Shown here in pieces: positions 23,819 to 32,272 of a DNA stretch of 64,000 bases. The stretch is from an uncultured Bacteroidota bacterium. GTDB taxonomy: Bacteria; Bacteroidota; Bacteroidia; Bacteroidales; P3. Location of the stretch: the NCBI GenBank assembly GCA_902777005.1, contig CACYSB010000005.1:124001-188000 (forward strand). The letters are read 5' to 3'. A program made the translations under genes and the position numbers. The stretch's first letter is position 1, and every line of letters begins with the position of its first letter. The notes beneath the pieces are model-generated. The model ran no database searches and had not been told where the DNA came from. It saw nothing but the letters and a program-made list of their open reading frames with translations.

Positions 23819-25168
23819 ATGAGGCGTAAGATATATGACAGATTGCTTCAATGGAAGCAGGAGAAGAACGGCACGACGGCCTTGATGATTGAGGGTGCAC
23901 GACGTGTGGGAAAGAGTTATATTGCAGAGGAATTTGCCCGCAACGAATATGACTCGTATATTCTCATTGACTTCAGTAAGGCACCCAAACGGGTCATGGG
24001 TTGGTTTGACGAGTATCTGGAAGATGTGGATACGTTGCTGCAGAATATCCAACTGCACTATAAGCGGCAGTTGACACCGAGACGGTCGCTCATCATCTTT
24101 GACGAAGTACAGAAGTGCCCCCGTGCCCGTGAGGCTGTCAAGTCACTGGTGGCTGACCATAGGTTTGACTATCTGGAAACAGGGTCGCTGATTTCGATCA
24201 AGAAGAATGTGGATGGAATTCTGATTCCTTCGGAGGAGGATGGCGTGGATATGTACCCTATGGACTTTGAGGAGTTTCTGTGGGCAATGGGCAACGAGGT
24301 GTTGATGCCGTATATCCACGAGCGGTTTGAGAAAAGGCAGCCTATGGGCGAATTTCACAGGGAGGCAATGCACTATTTCCGCCAGTATCTGATTGTGGGC
24401 GGTATGCCTCAGGCGGTGGCGGAGTATGCTGCGTCGCGCGACTTTACGAAGGTGGACGCCGTGAAGCGTCAGATTTTGCGAATGTACAAGAACGACATCA
24501 AGAAGTATGCTGGTGGGGCTAAGGCTCGTGTGAGCGCCATATATGATGCCATCCCTGGGCAACTGCAAAAAAAGGAGAAGAAATTTATACTGTCGGCGCT
24601 AAAGGACGAGGCGAGAATGCGGGAATACGACAGCGCGTTCTTCTGGCTGGAAGATTCAAAAATAGTGAACATAAGCTACAACACCACGGCTCCGAACATC
24701 GGCCTTCAATTGAACGAGGACCGTGCGACGCTGAAGTGTTATTACTGCGATACTGGTTTGCTGATTTCGCTGGTGTTCAGTGCACGGGGTATCGTGACGA
24801 ACGAGATTTATCAGAAACTGATGTTCGACAAGTTGGAGATTGACGAGGGGATGCTGGTGGAAAACATCGTGGCACAGATGCTGAAGTCGGCTGGTCACGA
24901 GTTGTTCTTTTACTCGAACTACGACAAGGTGATGGCTGAGAACAGGATGCAGGTGGACTTCCTGATTCAGAAGGAACGGGTGACTTCGCGGCACAATATT
25001 TCGCCTATCGAAGTGAAGAGCGGCACGGGCTACACGCTGACGTCGATTCAGAAGTGCATTAAGAAGTTCGGACAGTATTTGAGCACGCCTTATGTGCTGC
25101 ACACGAAGGATATGGAGCTGAAGGACGGGCTGGTGTATCTTCCACTTTATATGACGGGGCTTTTGTAG
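23819..25168 (+). CDS. AAA_14 / DUF4143 family ATPase
   Basis: 449 residues from ATG 23819 (MRRKIYDRLLQWK); AGGAA lies upstream and an in-frame GTG at 23813 is the alternative. Walker A GARRVGKSY (about 26-34) and Walker B SLIIFDEVQKCP (about 90-101) are intact. The C-terminal DUF4143 part includes YYCDTGLLISLVF and FLIQKE...SPIEVKSGTGY, which resembles a nuclease-like D-E-K core. These proteins are abundant and diverse in Bacteroidales; their function is unproven. Own promoter; flanked on both sides by ACGGATA/CTGTGA-type repeats, so possibly acquired. Confidence 0.82.
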   Translation: MRRKIYDRLLQWKQEKNGTTALMIEGARRVGKSYIAEEFARNEYDSYILIDFSKAPKRVMGWFDEYLEDVDTLLQNIQLHYKRQLTPRRSLIIFDEVQKCPRAREAVKSLVADHRFDYLETGSLISIKKNVDGILIPSEEDGVDMYPMDFEEFLWAMGNEVLMPYIHERFEKRQPMGEFHREAMHYFRQYLIVGGMPQAVAEYAASRDFTKVDAVKRQILRMYKNDIKKYAGGAKARVSAIYDAIPGQLQKKEKKFILSALKDEARMREYDSAFFWLEDSKIVNISYNTTAPNIGLQLNEDRATLKCYYCDTGLLISLVFSARGIVTNEIYQKLMFDKLEIDEGMLVENIVAQMLKSAGHELFFYSNYDKVMAENRMQVDFLIQKERVTSRHNISPIEVKSGTGYTLTSIQKCIKKFGQYLSTPYVLHTKDMELKDGLVYLPLYMTGLL

Positions 25169-25324
25169 GCCGACCTTCCTCTATTGCCAGGCTTCCGTCG
25201 CCAACGAATAGAATCGGTGAAATCTGTGTGACAAATATTAAAGTGGTCGCTGCGCTCATAATATCAGAGAAATCCAATTTGAAAATCATAGAAAAATTTT
25301 TTATCAGGTTTTCAGTATTTTATG

Positions 25325-25332
25325 TATCTTTG
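25325..25332 (+). promoter_or_regulatory. -7 box just upstream of the BT4734-like gene
   Basis: TATCTTTG. Predicted transcription start is near 25339, only about eight bases before the ATG at 25347 (14 before the ATG at 25353), so the mRNA would be almost leaderless. Confidence 0.6.
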
Positions 25333-25346
25333 CACACTGAAATCAA

Positions 25347-27482
25347 ATGTATATGTCAACGGCAGCAGATACTTCCAACCCCCAACGCCCTGCGGCGGAT
25401 TCCTTTGCAGAAATGCACTTGAGGGATGTTGATACATACCCGGTGGCCGAAGTGCTGCGGTGCGAGGTGTCGCTTTTCAGCAGCGTGTATGGTCACAAGG
25501 CCAAGCGATACCCGTTGGACGGTGTGCTGAAGAGTTTCGCCTCGGGGCGGTATGCAAAGACTGTACGAGAGGCCCGAGGATATCTGCAGGAGGGTGACGT
25601 GGAGATGTACAAGGCTTGCAAGTCGATGTTGCCTGTTGTCGCCTTCTGCGGCGTATTCAAAGGAGGACACTCGAAGGTAGACTTGGTCCACTATAACAAC
25701 ATTGTTGTCATCGATATTGACCACCTGTCGGAAGAGGCTTTGGCAACCGTCGCAGAGCAGCTACAGCAGGATAAGTATGTTTTTGCCTACTGGAAATCGC
25801 CATCGGGGCAAGGTCTCAAAGGCCTGGTGAGAGTCAGCGGCGGTGATGAAAGTCGGTTGGATGAGCATCACCGGCAGGCTTTCCGCCAGCTGACAGACTA
25901 TTTCAAGACAGAGTATTCCATCGACATCGACCAGTCGGGTTCGGACTATTCGCGCCTATGCTACGCCTGCTGGGACGAAGGGTTGGTGGTCAAGGAGACA
26001 TCAGGGGTGTTCTATGTCGAAGAACCTGTAGGTGCTGGCATGCCACACTGTACGTCCGCAGAGAGACCACAGCAGCCGTACGTTGAGACCGCTACCGCGC
26101 GTGGAAGAAAGGCGAATCGGAAAACTGATATCGATACCGTAAAAGACATCATTCGTTACCTTCAGGATACGGGTCGCTCCATTACCTACGAATACGAAAA
26201 CTGGATGCGTGTGGCGTATGCTATCGCCGCGACATTTACCGCCAAGACAGGCCTCTCGTTATTCCTGCAGCTCAGTCGGCAAGATGCTGACAAATACGAC
26301 GATGATGCCTGCCGTAGGATGCTCGACTACTGTTATGCACATACCAATGGGCAGGTTACCCTTGGCACCATGGTCTATCTGGCCAGACGGGCAGGCTATC
26401 CTATGTCAGAAAAACTGTTACCTGCCTCGCAAGAGGCTTTGAACAGAAGGTCGCAAGCACCGCTAAATCAAATCAAAATGCCGCGAGTCAGCACCGCTGA
26501 GATAAAAACAATGCTGCCAAAAACCGAAAAGCATACTAAAATGACAGTAAAGGAAATCTTCGACCTGCGGAAGCAGGGTAGGATAGAGGAGGCCTACGAG
26601 GCCATACGTCCGATGTACGCTGTGCATCAAGGCAAATACACCACGCTGTGCATGTTCTGGACGGCGCACGACATACTAAAGAAACGCCTGCAGGAGAAGC
26701 ATCTTGACGAGGCAGAGAAGATTTTCAAGGCATTGTTACGCATACTGCCCAACATAGAGGATAAAGACGGCGGTGCCCGCAAGAGTATGCTCCACTATGC
26801 CCTCGTGCTTGGCAAGGAATGCAAGACGTTCTCCGTGCTCGAATATGTGGGGCAGATGAAGGTGGAACAGTTGTCCGACGAGGATTGGCAACCCGTTACC
26901 TCGAAACAGGATGGCACCGCTTTGCCGCACCCCATACCTTCGGATGTGCGACAGTTGCTCACGCAGGCATTCCACGAGTTGCAGGAAAAGCCTACGGCAG
27001 AGAATGCGAAGATGATGATGCCATTGTTGCAGGAGGCCTTGCGTCGCAATCCGCGCGACAAGCATTGCCAGCGCTACCAGGCGGTGGCGTATGCCCTGCT
27101 GGGTGAGAAGGAGAAAGCAATTGAAGGCTATCGGCAGATGCTCCGTCGTGCACATGACAGCTACCTCTATGCTGAATTAGCCGAGTTGACTGACGACCCC
27201 GGCCACAAGGCCGCACTCTATTGCCAGGCCATCATGAACCAGCGGCAGGAGAAGTTCCGCACTGGCTACCGCATGCAGCTGGCACGCCTGCTTGTGGACC
27301 GCAACAAAGCGCGTGCCGCCTACGAGCTACAGAAATGTCTCGCTGCCCGTAAGGCCGCTGGGCTTCATCCAACCCGAGATCAGCAGCAGATGCTGAAGAA
27401 GCTCGACGGTGTACAGCCTGCCACCGACGCCGCCCAACGAGACTTCTACCGTAAGATGGCTGAGAAATACTTGTTGAAGTGA
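25347..27482 (+). CDS. BT4734/BF3469-like protein with PriCT_2 and TPR-like regions
   Basis: 711 residues. Residues about 25-230 match the BT4734-like (VirE N-terminal) domain: GVFKGGHSKVDLVHYNNIVV, IDIDHLSEEALATVAEQL, YWKSPSGQGLKGLVRV, SDYSRLCYACWDE. Residues about 265-355 (YEYENWMRVAYAIAATF, LFLQLSRQDADKYDDDACRR) match PriCT_2, a primase C-terminal module. The remainder is helical and TPR-like (KTARAEAxxxY-type repeats around 560-680). BT4734 proteins are linked to mobile-element replication, but here the gene sits beside housekeeping yraN. No helicase or polymerase motifs are present. Role unknown. Confidence 0.72.
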   Translation: MYMSTAADTSNPQRPAADSFAEMHLRDVDTYPVAEVLRCEVSLFSSVYGHKAKRYPLDGVLKSFASGRYAKTVREARGYLQEGDVEMYKACKSMLPVVAFCGVFKGGHSKVDLVHYNNIVVIDIDHLSEEALATVAEQLQQDKYVFAYWKSPSGQGLKGLVRVSGGDESRLDEHHRQAFRQLTDYFKTEYSIDIDQSGSDYSRLCYACWDEGLVVKETSGVFYVEEPVGAGMPHCTSAERPQQPYVETATARGRKANRKTDIDTVKDIIRYLQDTGRSITYEYENWMRVAYAIAATFTAKTGLSLFLQLSRQDADKYDDDACRRMLDYCYAHTNGQVTLGTMVYLARRAGYPMSEKLLPASQEALNRRSQAPLNQIKMPRVSTAEIKTMLPKTEKHTKMTVKEIFDLRKQGRIEEAYEAIRPMYAVHQGKYTTLCMFWTAHDILKKRLQEKHLDEAEKIFKALLRILPNIEDKDGGARKSMLHYALVLGKECKTFSVLEYVGQMKVEQLSDEDWQPVTSKQDGTALPHPIPSDVRQLLTQAFHELQEKPTAENAKMMMPLLQEALRRNPRDKHCQRYQAVAYALLGEKEKAIEGYRQMLRRAHDSYLYAELAELTDDPGHKAALYCQAIMNQRQEKFRTGYRMQLARLLVDRNKARAAYELQKCLAARKAAGLHPTRDQQQMLKKLDGVQPATDAAQRDFYRKMAEKYLLK

Positions 27483-27498
27483 AATACAACTGGAACCA

Positions 27499-27918
27499 AT
27501 GGCTTTACTGAAGTTTCACACACAGAGAACAGATGGCCGTACGCCGGAGGAGAGGCGCAAAGCGCTGGAGTTCGGCCAGACAGGTGAACAGATGGCGGCA
27601 CGATTCCTGACGGATATGGGTTACATTATCCTTGAACACAACTACCGTAGGGGGCATCTGGAGATTGACCTCATCGCCTTGGATGGGGACGAACTGGTCA
27701 TTGTGGAAGTGAAAAGTCGCGCCTACGACAGCATCCTGCAGCCTGAAGAGGCCGTGGATCACAAGAAGAGACAGGCACTTATACGGCTGGCCAACGAATA
27801 CGTAAAAAGCTACAACCGCAAGGAAAACGTTCGTTTCGATATCGTAAGCATCGTTTACAATACCAACGGTACCGAGATTAAGCACCTCAAAAATGCTTAT
27901 AATGTGATGAGCTTTTAG
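27499..27918 (+). CDS. YraN family protein (UPF0102)
   Basis: 139 residues. EFGQTGEQMAARFLTDMGYIILEHNYR, RGHLEIDLIALDGDELVIVEVKSR and KKRQALIRLANEYV are the YraN hallmarks; the D-ExK pattern (EIDLIA...VEVK) is that of a restriction-endonuclease-like fold, although no nuclease activity is firmly established. It starts 16 bases after the BT4734-like gene and probably shares its transcript. Convergent with yifB. Confidence 0.9.
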   Translation: MALLKFHTQRTDGRTPEERRKALEFGQTGEQMAARFLTDMGYIILEHNYRRGHLEIDLIALDGDELVIVEVKSRAYDSILQPEEAVDHKKRQALIRLANEYVKSYNRKENVRFDIVSIVYNTNGTEIKHLKNAYNVMSF

Positions 27919-27948
27919 GGCGCATCGATATTTGATACCATTTTGTTT

Positions 27949-29487
27949 TTACCTTCCCCAGCTGTCGCGGTCGAGACTACGGTAGGTGATGGCTTCGCGG
28001 AGGTGGTCGGGATTGATGTCTGGGGCTGCTTCCAGGTCGGCGATGGTGCGGCTGACACGCAGTATGCGGTCGTAGGCTCGGGCACTGAGACCGAGTCGGT
28101 TCATTGCCTGCTCCATAATGGCGCGACACTCGTCGGTGAGGACACAGTATTGACGCGTGAGCTTGCTGCCCATCTGTGCATTGCAGTGCACGCCAGGGGT
28201 GGCGGCGAAGCGGGCTGTCTGTATGGCGCGGGCGGCGACCACGCGCTCTCTTATTGCAGCACTGCTCTCGGCGCGCTCTTCTTTGTTCAGCTGGCTCACC
28301 GGCACAGGCGTTACCTCGATATGGATGTCTATGCGGTCCATCAGCGGGCCGCTGACTTTGTTGAGGTAGCGTTTGACGGCGCCCGGGGGGCAGGTGCATG
28401 GGATGGAGGGGTGGTTGTAGTAGCCGCATGGACAGGGGTTCATGGCGGCGATGAGCATGAACGAGGCAGGATAGTCGATGCTCATCTTGGCACGACTGAT
28501 TGTCACGCGGCGCTCTTCCATGGGTTGTCTGAGCACCTCCAGCACTGTGCGCTTGAATTCAGGAAGCTCGTCGAGGAAGAGCACGCCGTTGTGTGCAAGC
28601 GATATCTCGCCGGGCTTGGGATTGGCGCCTCCGCCGACAAGGGCAACGTCGGACACCGTGTGGTGTGGTGCGCGGAATGGGCGCACGGCTATCAGCGAGT
28701 CCTCCTTGTGCATGAGGCCTGCCACGGAGTGTATCTGAGTGGTCTCTAGGCTTTCACTGAGTGTCAGTGGCGGCAGGATGCCCGGCATGCGCTTGGCAAG
28801 CATGGTCTTGCCACTACCTGGAGGACCTATCATGATGGCGTTGTGTCCGCCAGCGGCGGCTATCTCGAGGCATCGCTTGACTGAGGTCTGGCCTTTGACA
28901 TCGGCAAAGTCGTACTCGTAGCTGTTGAGCGAGCGGGCGAATTCGGCGCGAGTGTCTATGACAGTCTGCTCAATAGCGCCCTCACCGTTCAAGAATGCAA
29001 CAACCTCCTTGAGGCTGGTGGCACCATAGACCTCCAGATTGTTGACGATGGCGGCCTCGCGGGCATTCTCAGCAGGCACTATAATCCCTTTGTATTTTTG
29101 TTTCCGGGCTTCGATGGCGATAGGCAGCACGCCTTTGATGGGGCGCAGGTTACCGTCAAGTCCCAACTCGCCCATGATGACATAGTGCTCCAGTTCGTCG
29201 GGTTTCGTTGCCCCAATGGCACCAAGTACACCAATGGCTATCGTGAGGTCGTAGGCCGTGCCTTCTTTTTTCAGGTCTGCCGGTGCGAGGTTCACTATGA
29301 TACGCTTGCCAGGAATGCGGAAACCAGACTCTTCGAAAGCCGACGAGATGCGTTGTGCGCTCTCCTTCACGGCGTTGTCGGGCAGGCCTACCATGAAGAA
29401 ACCCACACCGTCACCGACATTCACCTCCACGGTGACCGTTATCGCGTTTACGCCAAGTATGGCACTGCCGTAGGTCTTGACCAGCAT
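27949..29487 (-). CDS. YifB family Mg-chelatase-like AAA ATPase (ComM)
   Basis: 512 residues, full length. The N-terminal Lon-like domain (MLVKTYGSAILGVNAITVTV ... VVNLAPADLKKEG region), Walker A GPPGSGKTMLAKR (about 218-230), and the C-terminal PCPCGYYNHP / CTCPPGAVKRY region are typical. ComM-type helicases promote branch migration during natural transformation. Together with dprA less than 3 kb away it hints at DNA uptake capacity. Upstream lies a short AATGTGTTAATGTG repeat. Confidence 0.92.
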   Translation of the reverse strand: MLVKTYGSAILGVNAITVTVEVNVGDGVGFFMVGLPDNAVKESAQRISSAFEESGFRIPGKRIIVNLAPADLKKEGTAYDLTIAIGVLGAIGATKPDELEHYVIMGELGLDGNLRPIKGVLPIAIEARKQKYKGIIVPAENAREAAIVNNLEVYGATSLKEVVAFLNGEGAIEQTVIDTRAEFARSLNSYEYDFADVKGQTSVKRCLEIAAAGGHNAIMIGPPGSGKTMLAKRMPGILPPLTLSESLETTQIHSVAGLMHKEDSLIAVRPFRAPHHTVSDVALVGGGANPKPGEISLAHNGVLFLDELPEFKRTVLEVLRQPMEERRVTISRAKMSIDYPASFMLIAAMNPCPCGYYNHPSIPCTCPPGAVKRYLNKVSGPLMDRIDIHIEVTPVPVSQLNKEERAESSAAIRERVVAARAIQTARFAATPGVHCNAQMGSKLTRQYCVLTDECRAIMEQAMNRLGLSARAYDRILRVSRTIADLEAAPDINPDHLREAITYRSLDRDSWGR

Positions 29488-29495
29488 GATGAGAA

Positions 29496-29530
29496 TGTGT
29501 TAATGTGGGAATGTGTTAATGTGTTAGTGG
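29496..29530 (-). repeat. AATGTGTTAATGTG short repeat
   Basis: About two and a half copies of a degenerate AATGTGTTAATGTG unit in the leader region of yifB. Confidence 0.55.
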
Positions 29531-29582
29531 TTTGGGTAGGATTAGTTTTACGCAACAACACAATCACGCAATTGAACAATGA

Positions 29583-30173
29583 TTATAGTCGGTTTTCCAC
29601 AACTGCCCAGTCGACAATCTGCCAGAGGGCTGTGAGATAGTCGGCACGGCGGTTCTGGTAGTCGAGATAGTAGGCGTGCTCCCACACGTCAAAAGTCAGC
29701 AGAGGTGTTAAGCCCATGGTGACGGGGTTCTCGGCATTCTTCTGCTGTGTGATGACCAGTTTGCCGTCTTTATCGGCCGAGAGCCACACCCAGCCGCTGC
29801 CGAACAGTGTGGTTCCTTTCTGCTCGAACTCCTTCTTGAAGGCTTCCACCGAGCCGAAGCCGTGCTCCAGCAGAGCTTTCATCTTGCCGCTCATGGCTTT
29901 CGAACTGTTGGAGAACTGCTCGAAATACATTGCGTGGTTCAGCACCTGTCCGGCATTGTTGAACATGCCGCCCTCCGATTTGCGAACCACCTCGCTCAAT
30001 GGCAGGTTCTCCAATCCGCTGCCGGGCAGCAGTTTGTTGAGATTGTCCACATAAGCTTTCAGGTGCTTTCCATGATGGAAACCGAGAGTCTCCTTGCTGA
30101 TGATATTACCCAACGCTTCGTAAGGCAGAGCGGGCATCTCGAACTGACCGTTCACAGGCATGATGTCTTTCAT
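29583..30173 (-). CDS. sodB: Iron-type superoxide dismutase
   Basis: 196 residues. Metal ligands are visible: His in [13 protein letters not shown], His in [13 protein letters not shown], and Asp/His in [17 protein letters not shown]. The Gln in [10 protein letters not shown] is the position used by Fe-type enzymes; Mn-type enzymes have Gly there and Gln later. Bacteroidales enzymes can be cambialistic, so metal choice is not certain. It detoxifies superoxide in the cytoplasm of an anaerobe on air exposure. The start is the ATG at 30173, although the Met five codons later also fits. Own strong promoter upstream. Confidence 0.93.
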   Translation of the reverse strand: MKDIMPVNGQFEMPALPYEALGNIISKETLGFHHGKHLKAYVDNLNKLLPGSGLENLPLSEVVRKSEGGMFNNAGQVLNHAMYFEQFSNSSKAMSGKMKALLEHGFGSVEAFKKEFEQKGTTLFGSGWVWLSADKDGKLVITQQKNAENPVTMGLTPLLTFDVWEHAYYLDYQNRRADYLTALWQIVDWAVVENRL

Positions 30174-30206
30174 ACTTCTATAGTTTTATATGTTATTATT
30201 TGTGTG

Positions 30207-30238
30207 CAAAGATACAAACATTTCTCCAATTGACCAAA
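30207..30238 (-). promoter_or_regulatory. Bacteroidota-type promoter of sodB
   Basis: On the minus strand: TTTG (30238-30235), 20 bases, TATCTTTG (30214-30207). Confidence 0.75.
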
Positions 30239-30253
30239 TTGAAAAGTTTTGTT

Positions 30254-31360
30254 TTATTTTCGGATTAGCTGGTAGGTGTGGCCTGGGAGTGTATGGATGC
30301 AGTTGTCCATTTCGAGGTTGAAGAGGAGTGAGGCAGTCTTAGCTAAAGAGAATCCGGTACTTGTGGAAATTTCCTCAAGCGTGAGGATGTCATTGTCTTT
30401 CAATTGGTCAACAATACGTTGCTCTTCCGAACTCAGTTTTTTCGCATCATCCAAATTATCCATTGTAAGTTGTTCGCCAGCGATCGGCCAGCCGAGCTGG
30501 AATGCGATGTCTCGGGCATTGCGGACAAGCAATGCGCGGTTGGTGGCGATGAGGTTGTTGGTACCCTTGGAGTAGGTGTCGCCCAACCGCCCGGGAATGG
30601 CGAAGACTTCACGCTGGTAGCTACCCGCAATGGCTGCGGTGATGAGAGCTCCTCCTTTGTCAGAAGCTTCGATGACAACTGTGGCATCAGACAAAGCCGC
30701 GATGATTCGGTTACGGGCAGGGAAATACCTCGGGTTGATGGCTGTGCCCGACGGATATTCTGTAACCAAGGCGCCGCCATTCTCGATGATACGTTTGGCA
30801 AGTGGACGGTTTGATTCTGGATAGATGCGGTCGAGGCCATGGCCGAGCACAGCTACGGTGGGTAAGCCGTGGTCGAGAGCTGAGGTATGGGCTGCGGAAT
30901 CGATGCCGTAGGCCAGGCCGCTGATGATATTAGGACCGTAACTTGCCAGCCCCTGTACCAGCATGTCGGTATTGTCCCGGCCAACAGGGGTGGCGCGACG
31001 GGTGCCAACAACGGCTATTGAGCGTTCAGGGTTGAGATTGACAGTACCGAGGCAATAGAGCAGTGCCGGACAGTCGTCGGTTTCTGGTGTGTTCAAGCGG
31101 GTGGGGTAGTCTGGATCGGTGAAGAAGAGCGGACGAATGTGGTTTTTCTCACAGAAGCGCAACTCCTCTTCGGCGCGTACGAAGGCGCTCTTGTTGCGTA
31201 TGTTTTCCAGGACACTTCTATGTGTGCCAAAAGCTGTCTTTAGTTCAGACGGGGGCAAGGAAAAGATGTCTTCGTCAGGGTAAATATCTATTAGTTTGCG
31301 GATGGCAGTGTTGCCAAGTCCAGCAGTGAAGGTGAGTGCTATTTGAGAGAGAGTATCCAT
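30254..31360 (-). CDS. dprA: DNA-processing protein DprA
   Basis: 368 residues. The Rossmann-like core has IAVVGTRRATPVGRDNTD, ISGLAYGIDSAAHTSAL, AVLGHGLDRIYPESNR and TEYPSGTAINPRYFPARNRI. C-terminal winged helix (about 310-368). DprA loads RecA on incoming single-stranded DNA during transformation. It lies between sodB and the divergent radical SAM gene and has its own promoter. Confidence 0.93.
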   Translation of the reverse strand: MDTLSQIALTFTAGLGNTAIRKLIDIYPDEDIFSLPPSELKTAFGTHRSVLENIRNKSAFVRAEEELRFCEKNHIRPLFFTDPDYPTRLNTPETDDCPALLYCLGTVNLNPERSIAVVGTRRATPVGRDNTDMLVQGLASYGPNIISGLAYGIDSAAHTSALDHGLPTVAVLGHGLDRIYPESNRPLAKRIIENGGALVTEYPSGTAINPRYFPARNRIIAALSDATVVIEASDKGGALITAAIAGSYQREVFAIPGRLGDTYSKGTNNLIATNRALLVRNARDIAFQLGWPIAGEQLTMDNLDDAKKLSSEEQRIVDQLKDNDILTLEEISTSTGFSLAKTASLLFNLEMDNCIHTLPGHTYQLIRK

Positions 31361-31386
31361 CGTTGGTGGGCGGTATAATCCGAGTG

Positions 31387-31416
31387 CAAAGATACGACTT
31401 TTTTCTAATCCCGCAA
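31387..31416 (-). promoter_or_regulatory. Bacteroidota-type promoter of dprA
   Basis: On the minus strand: TTG (31416-31414), 19 bases, TATCTTTG (31394-31387), about 27 bases before the dprA ATG. Confidence 0.7.
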
Positions 31417-31465
31417 TATAATAATTTCGGAGCGGGAAGCGTTAACACAATAAAATAAATGAATC

Positions 31466-32221
31466 ATGATACGAGAAGAGACTGTATTTGGTCCAATATT
31501 CAGCCGTCGATTGGGCAGTTCGCTGGGCATAAACCTGTTGCCCGAGAAAGGCAAGATATGCAATTTCGACTGCATCTATTGTGAATGCGGATGGAACCGC
31601 GACGGTCGTAACGACACAGTACTGCCAACGGCAGAGAAGGTGCGCACTGACTTGGAGAGGATGCTCAAGAGACTCTCCACGGAAGGCACTCCAGTAGACA
31701 GTATAACGTTCAGCGGTGACGGTGAGCCGACACTGAATCCGGAATTCGCGCAGATAATAGACGATACGTTGCGACTGCGCGATGAGTATTATCCCAAGGC
31801 AAAGGTGTCTGTGTTGAGCAACGCCACAAGGGTGCACATTCCAGAAGTGTTTGCCGCACTTCGCAGGGTGGATAATCCAATAATGAAGATCGATGCCCCA
31901 ACGAACGAACTGATAGAGAAGATTAACCAGCCAGCGCCTGGGTATGATGTGAGGCGTGTGGTGGAGGCTTTGAAGAAGTTCGGAGGGGAGTTTGTACTGC
32001 AGACTTGTATGCTTCGCTCCGCCGACTTCGACTCGTCGAAGCCTGAGGTGATAGATGGTATGCTTGATATTGTGAGGGTGTTGAGGCCTCGCGAGTGGAT
32101 GGTATACACCATTGACCGCCCGACACCGATGCAGGGGTTGCGGAAGTTTTCGCCAGATGAGATGAAGGCTCTCGTGCAACCGTTGATTGACGAGGGTTTT
32201 TCTATCCAGATAAAGGGATAA
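31466..32221 (+). CDS. Radical SAM protein
   Basis: 251 residues. The cluster-binding motif CNFDCIYC (CxxxCxxC) is at about 32-39, followed by SITFSGDGEPTLNPEF, the glycine-rich SAM-binding segment, and KIDAPTNELIEKINQP. GDGEPTLNP is typical of small radical SAM proteins related to tRNA-modification and activase groups. The precise reaction is not evident; no partner gene is next to it. Single gene with a strong terminator right after the stop. Confidence 0.85.
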   Translation: MIREETVFGPIFSRRLGSSLGINLLPEKGKICNFDCIYCECGWNRDGRNDTVLPTAEKVRTDLERMLKRLSTEGTPVDSITFSGDGEPTLNPEFAQIIDDTLRLRDEYYPKAKVSVLSNATRVHIPEVFAALRRVDNPIMKIDAPTNELIEKINQPAPGYDVRRVVEALKKFGGEFVLQTCMLRSADFDSSKPEVIDGMLDIVRVLRPREWMVYTIDRPTPMQGLRKFSPDEMKALVQPLIDEGFSIQIKG

Positions 32222-32224
32222 AGA

Positions 32225-32259
32225 AACAGGCTTCAGTTTTGCTGAAGCCTGTTCTTTTT
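32225..32259. terminator. Terminator between convergent genes
   Basis: Perfect 12-base arms AACAGGCTTCAG / CTGAAGCCTGTT (32225-32236 and 32242-32253) followed by CTTTTTAT. Works for the radical SAM gene and possibly, in reverse, for the C10 protease. Confidence 0.85.
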
Positions 32260-32272
32260 ATACATGTGCCGG

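Noticed and set aside
27943..28749. Plus-strand frame opposite yifB
   Set aside because: Antisense shadow; yifB shows Walker A and the Cys-rich C-terminal region in the other strand.
27949..31360. Dedicated competence locus (yifB and dprA)
   Set aside because: The two genes are separated by sodB with its own promoter, and no other competence genes are present; proximity alone is weak.
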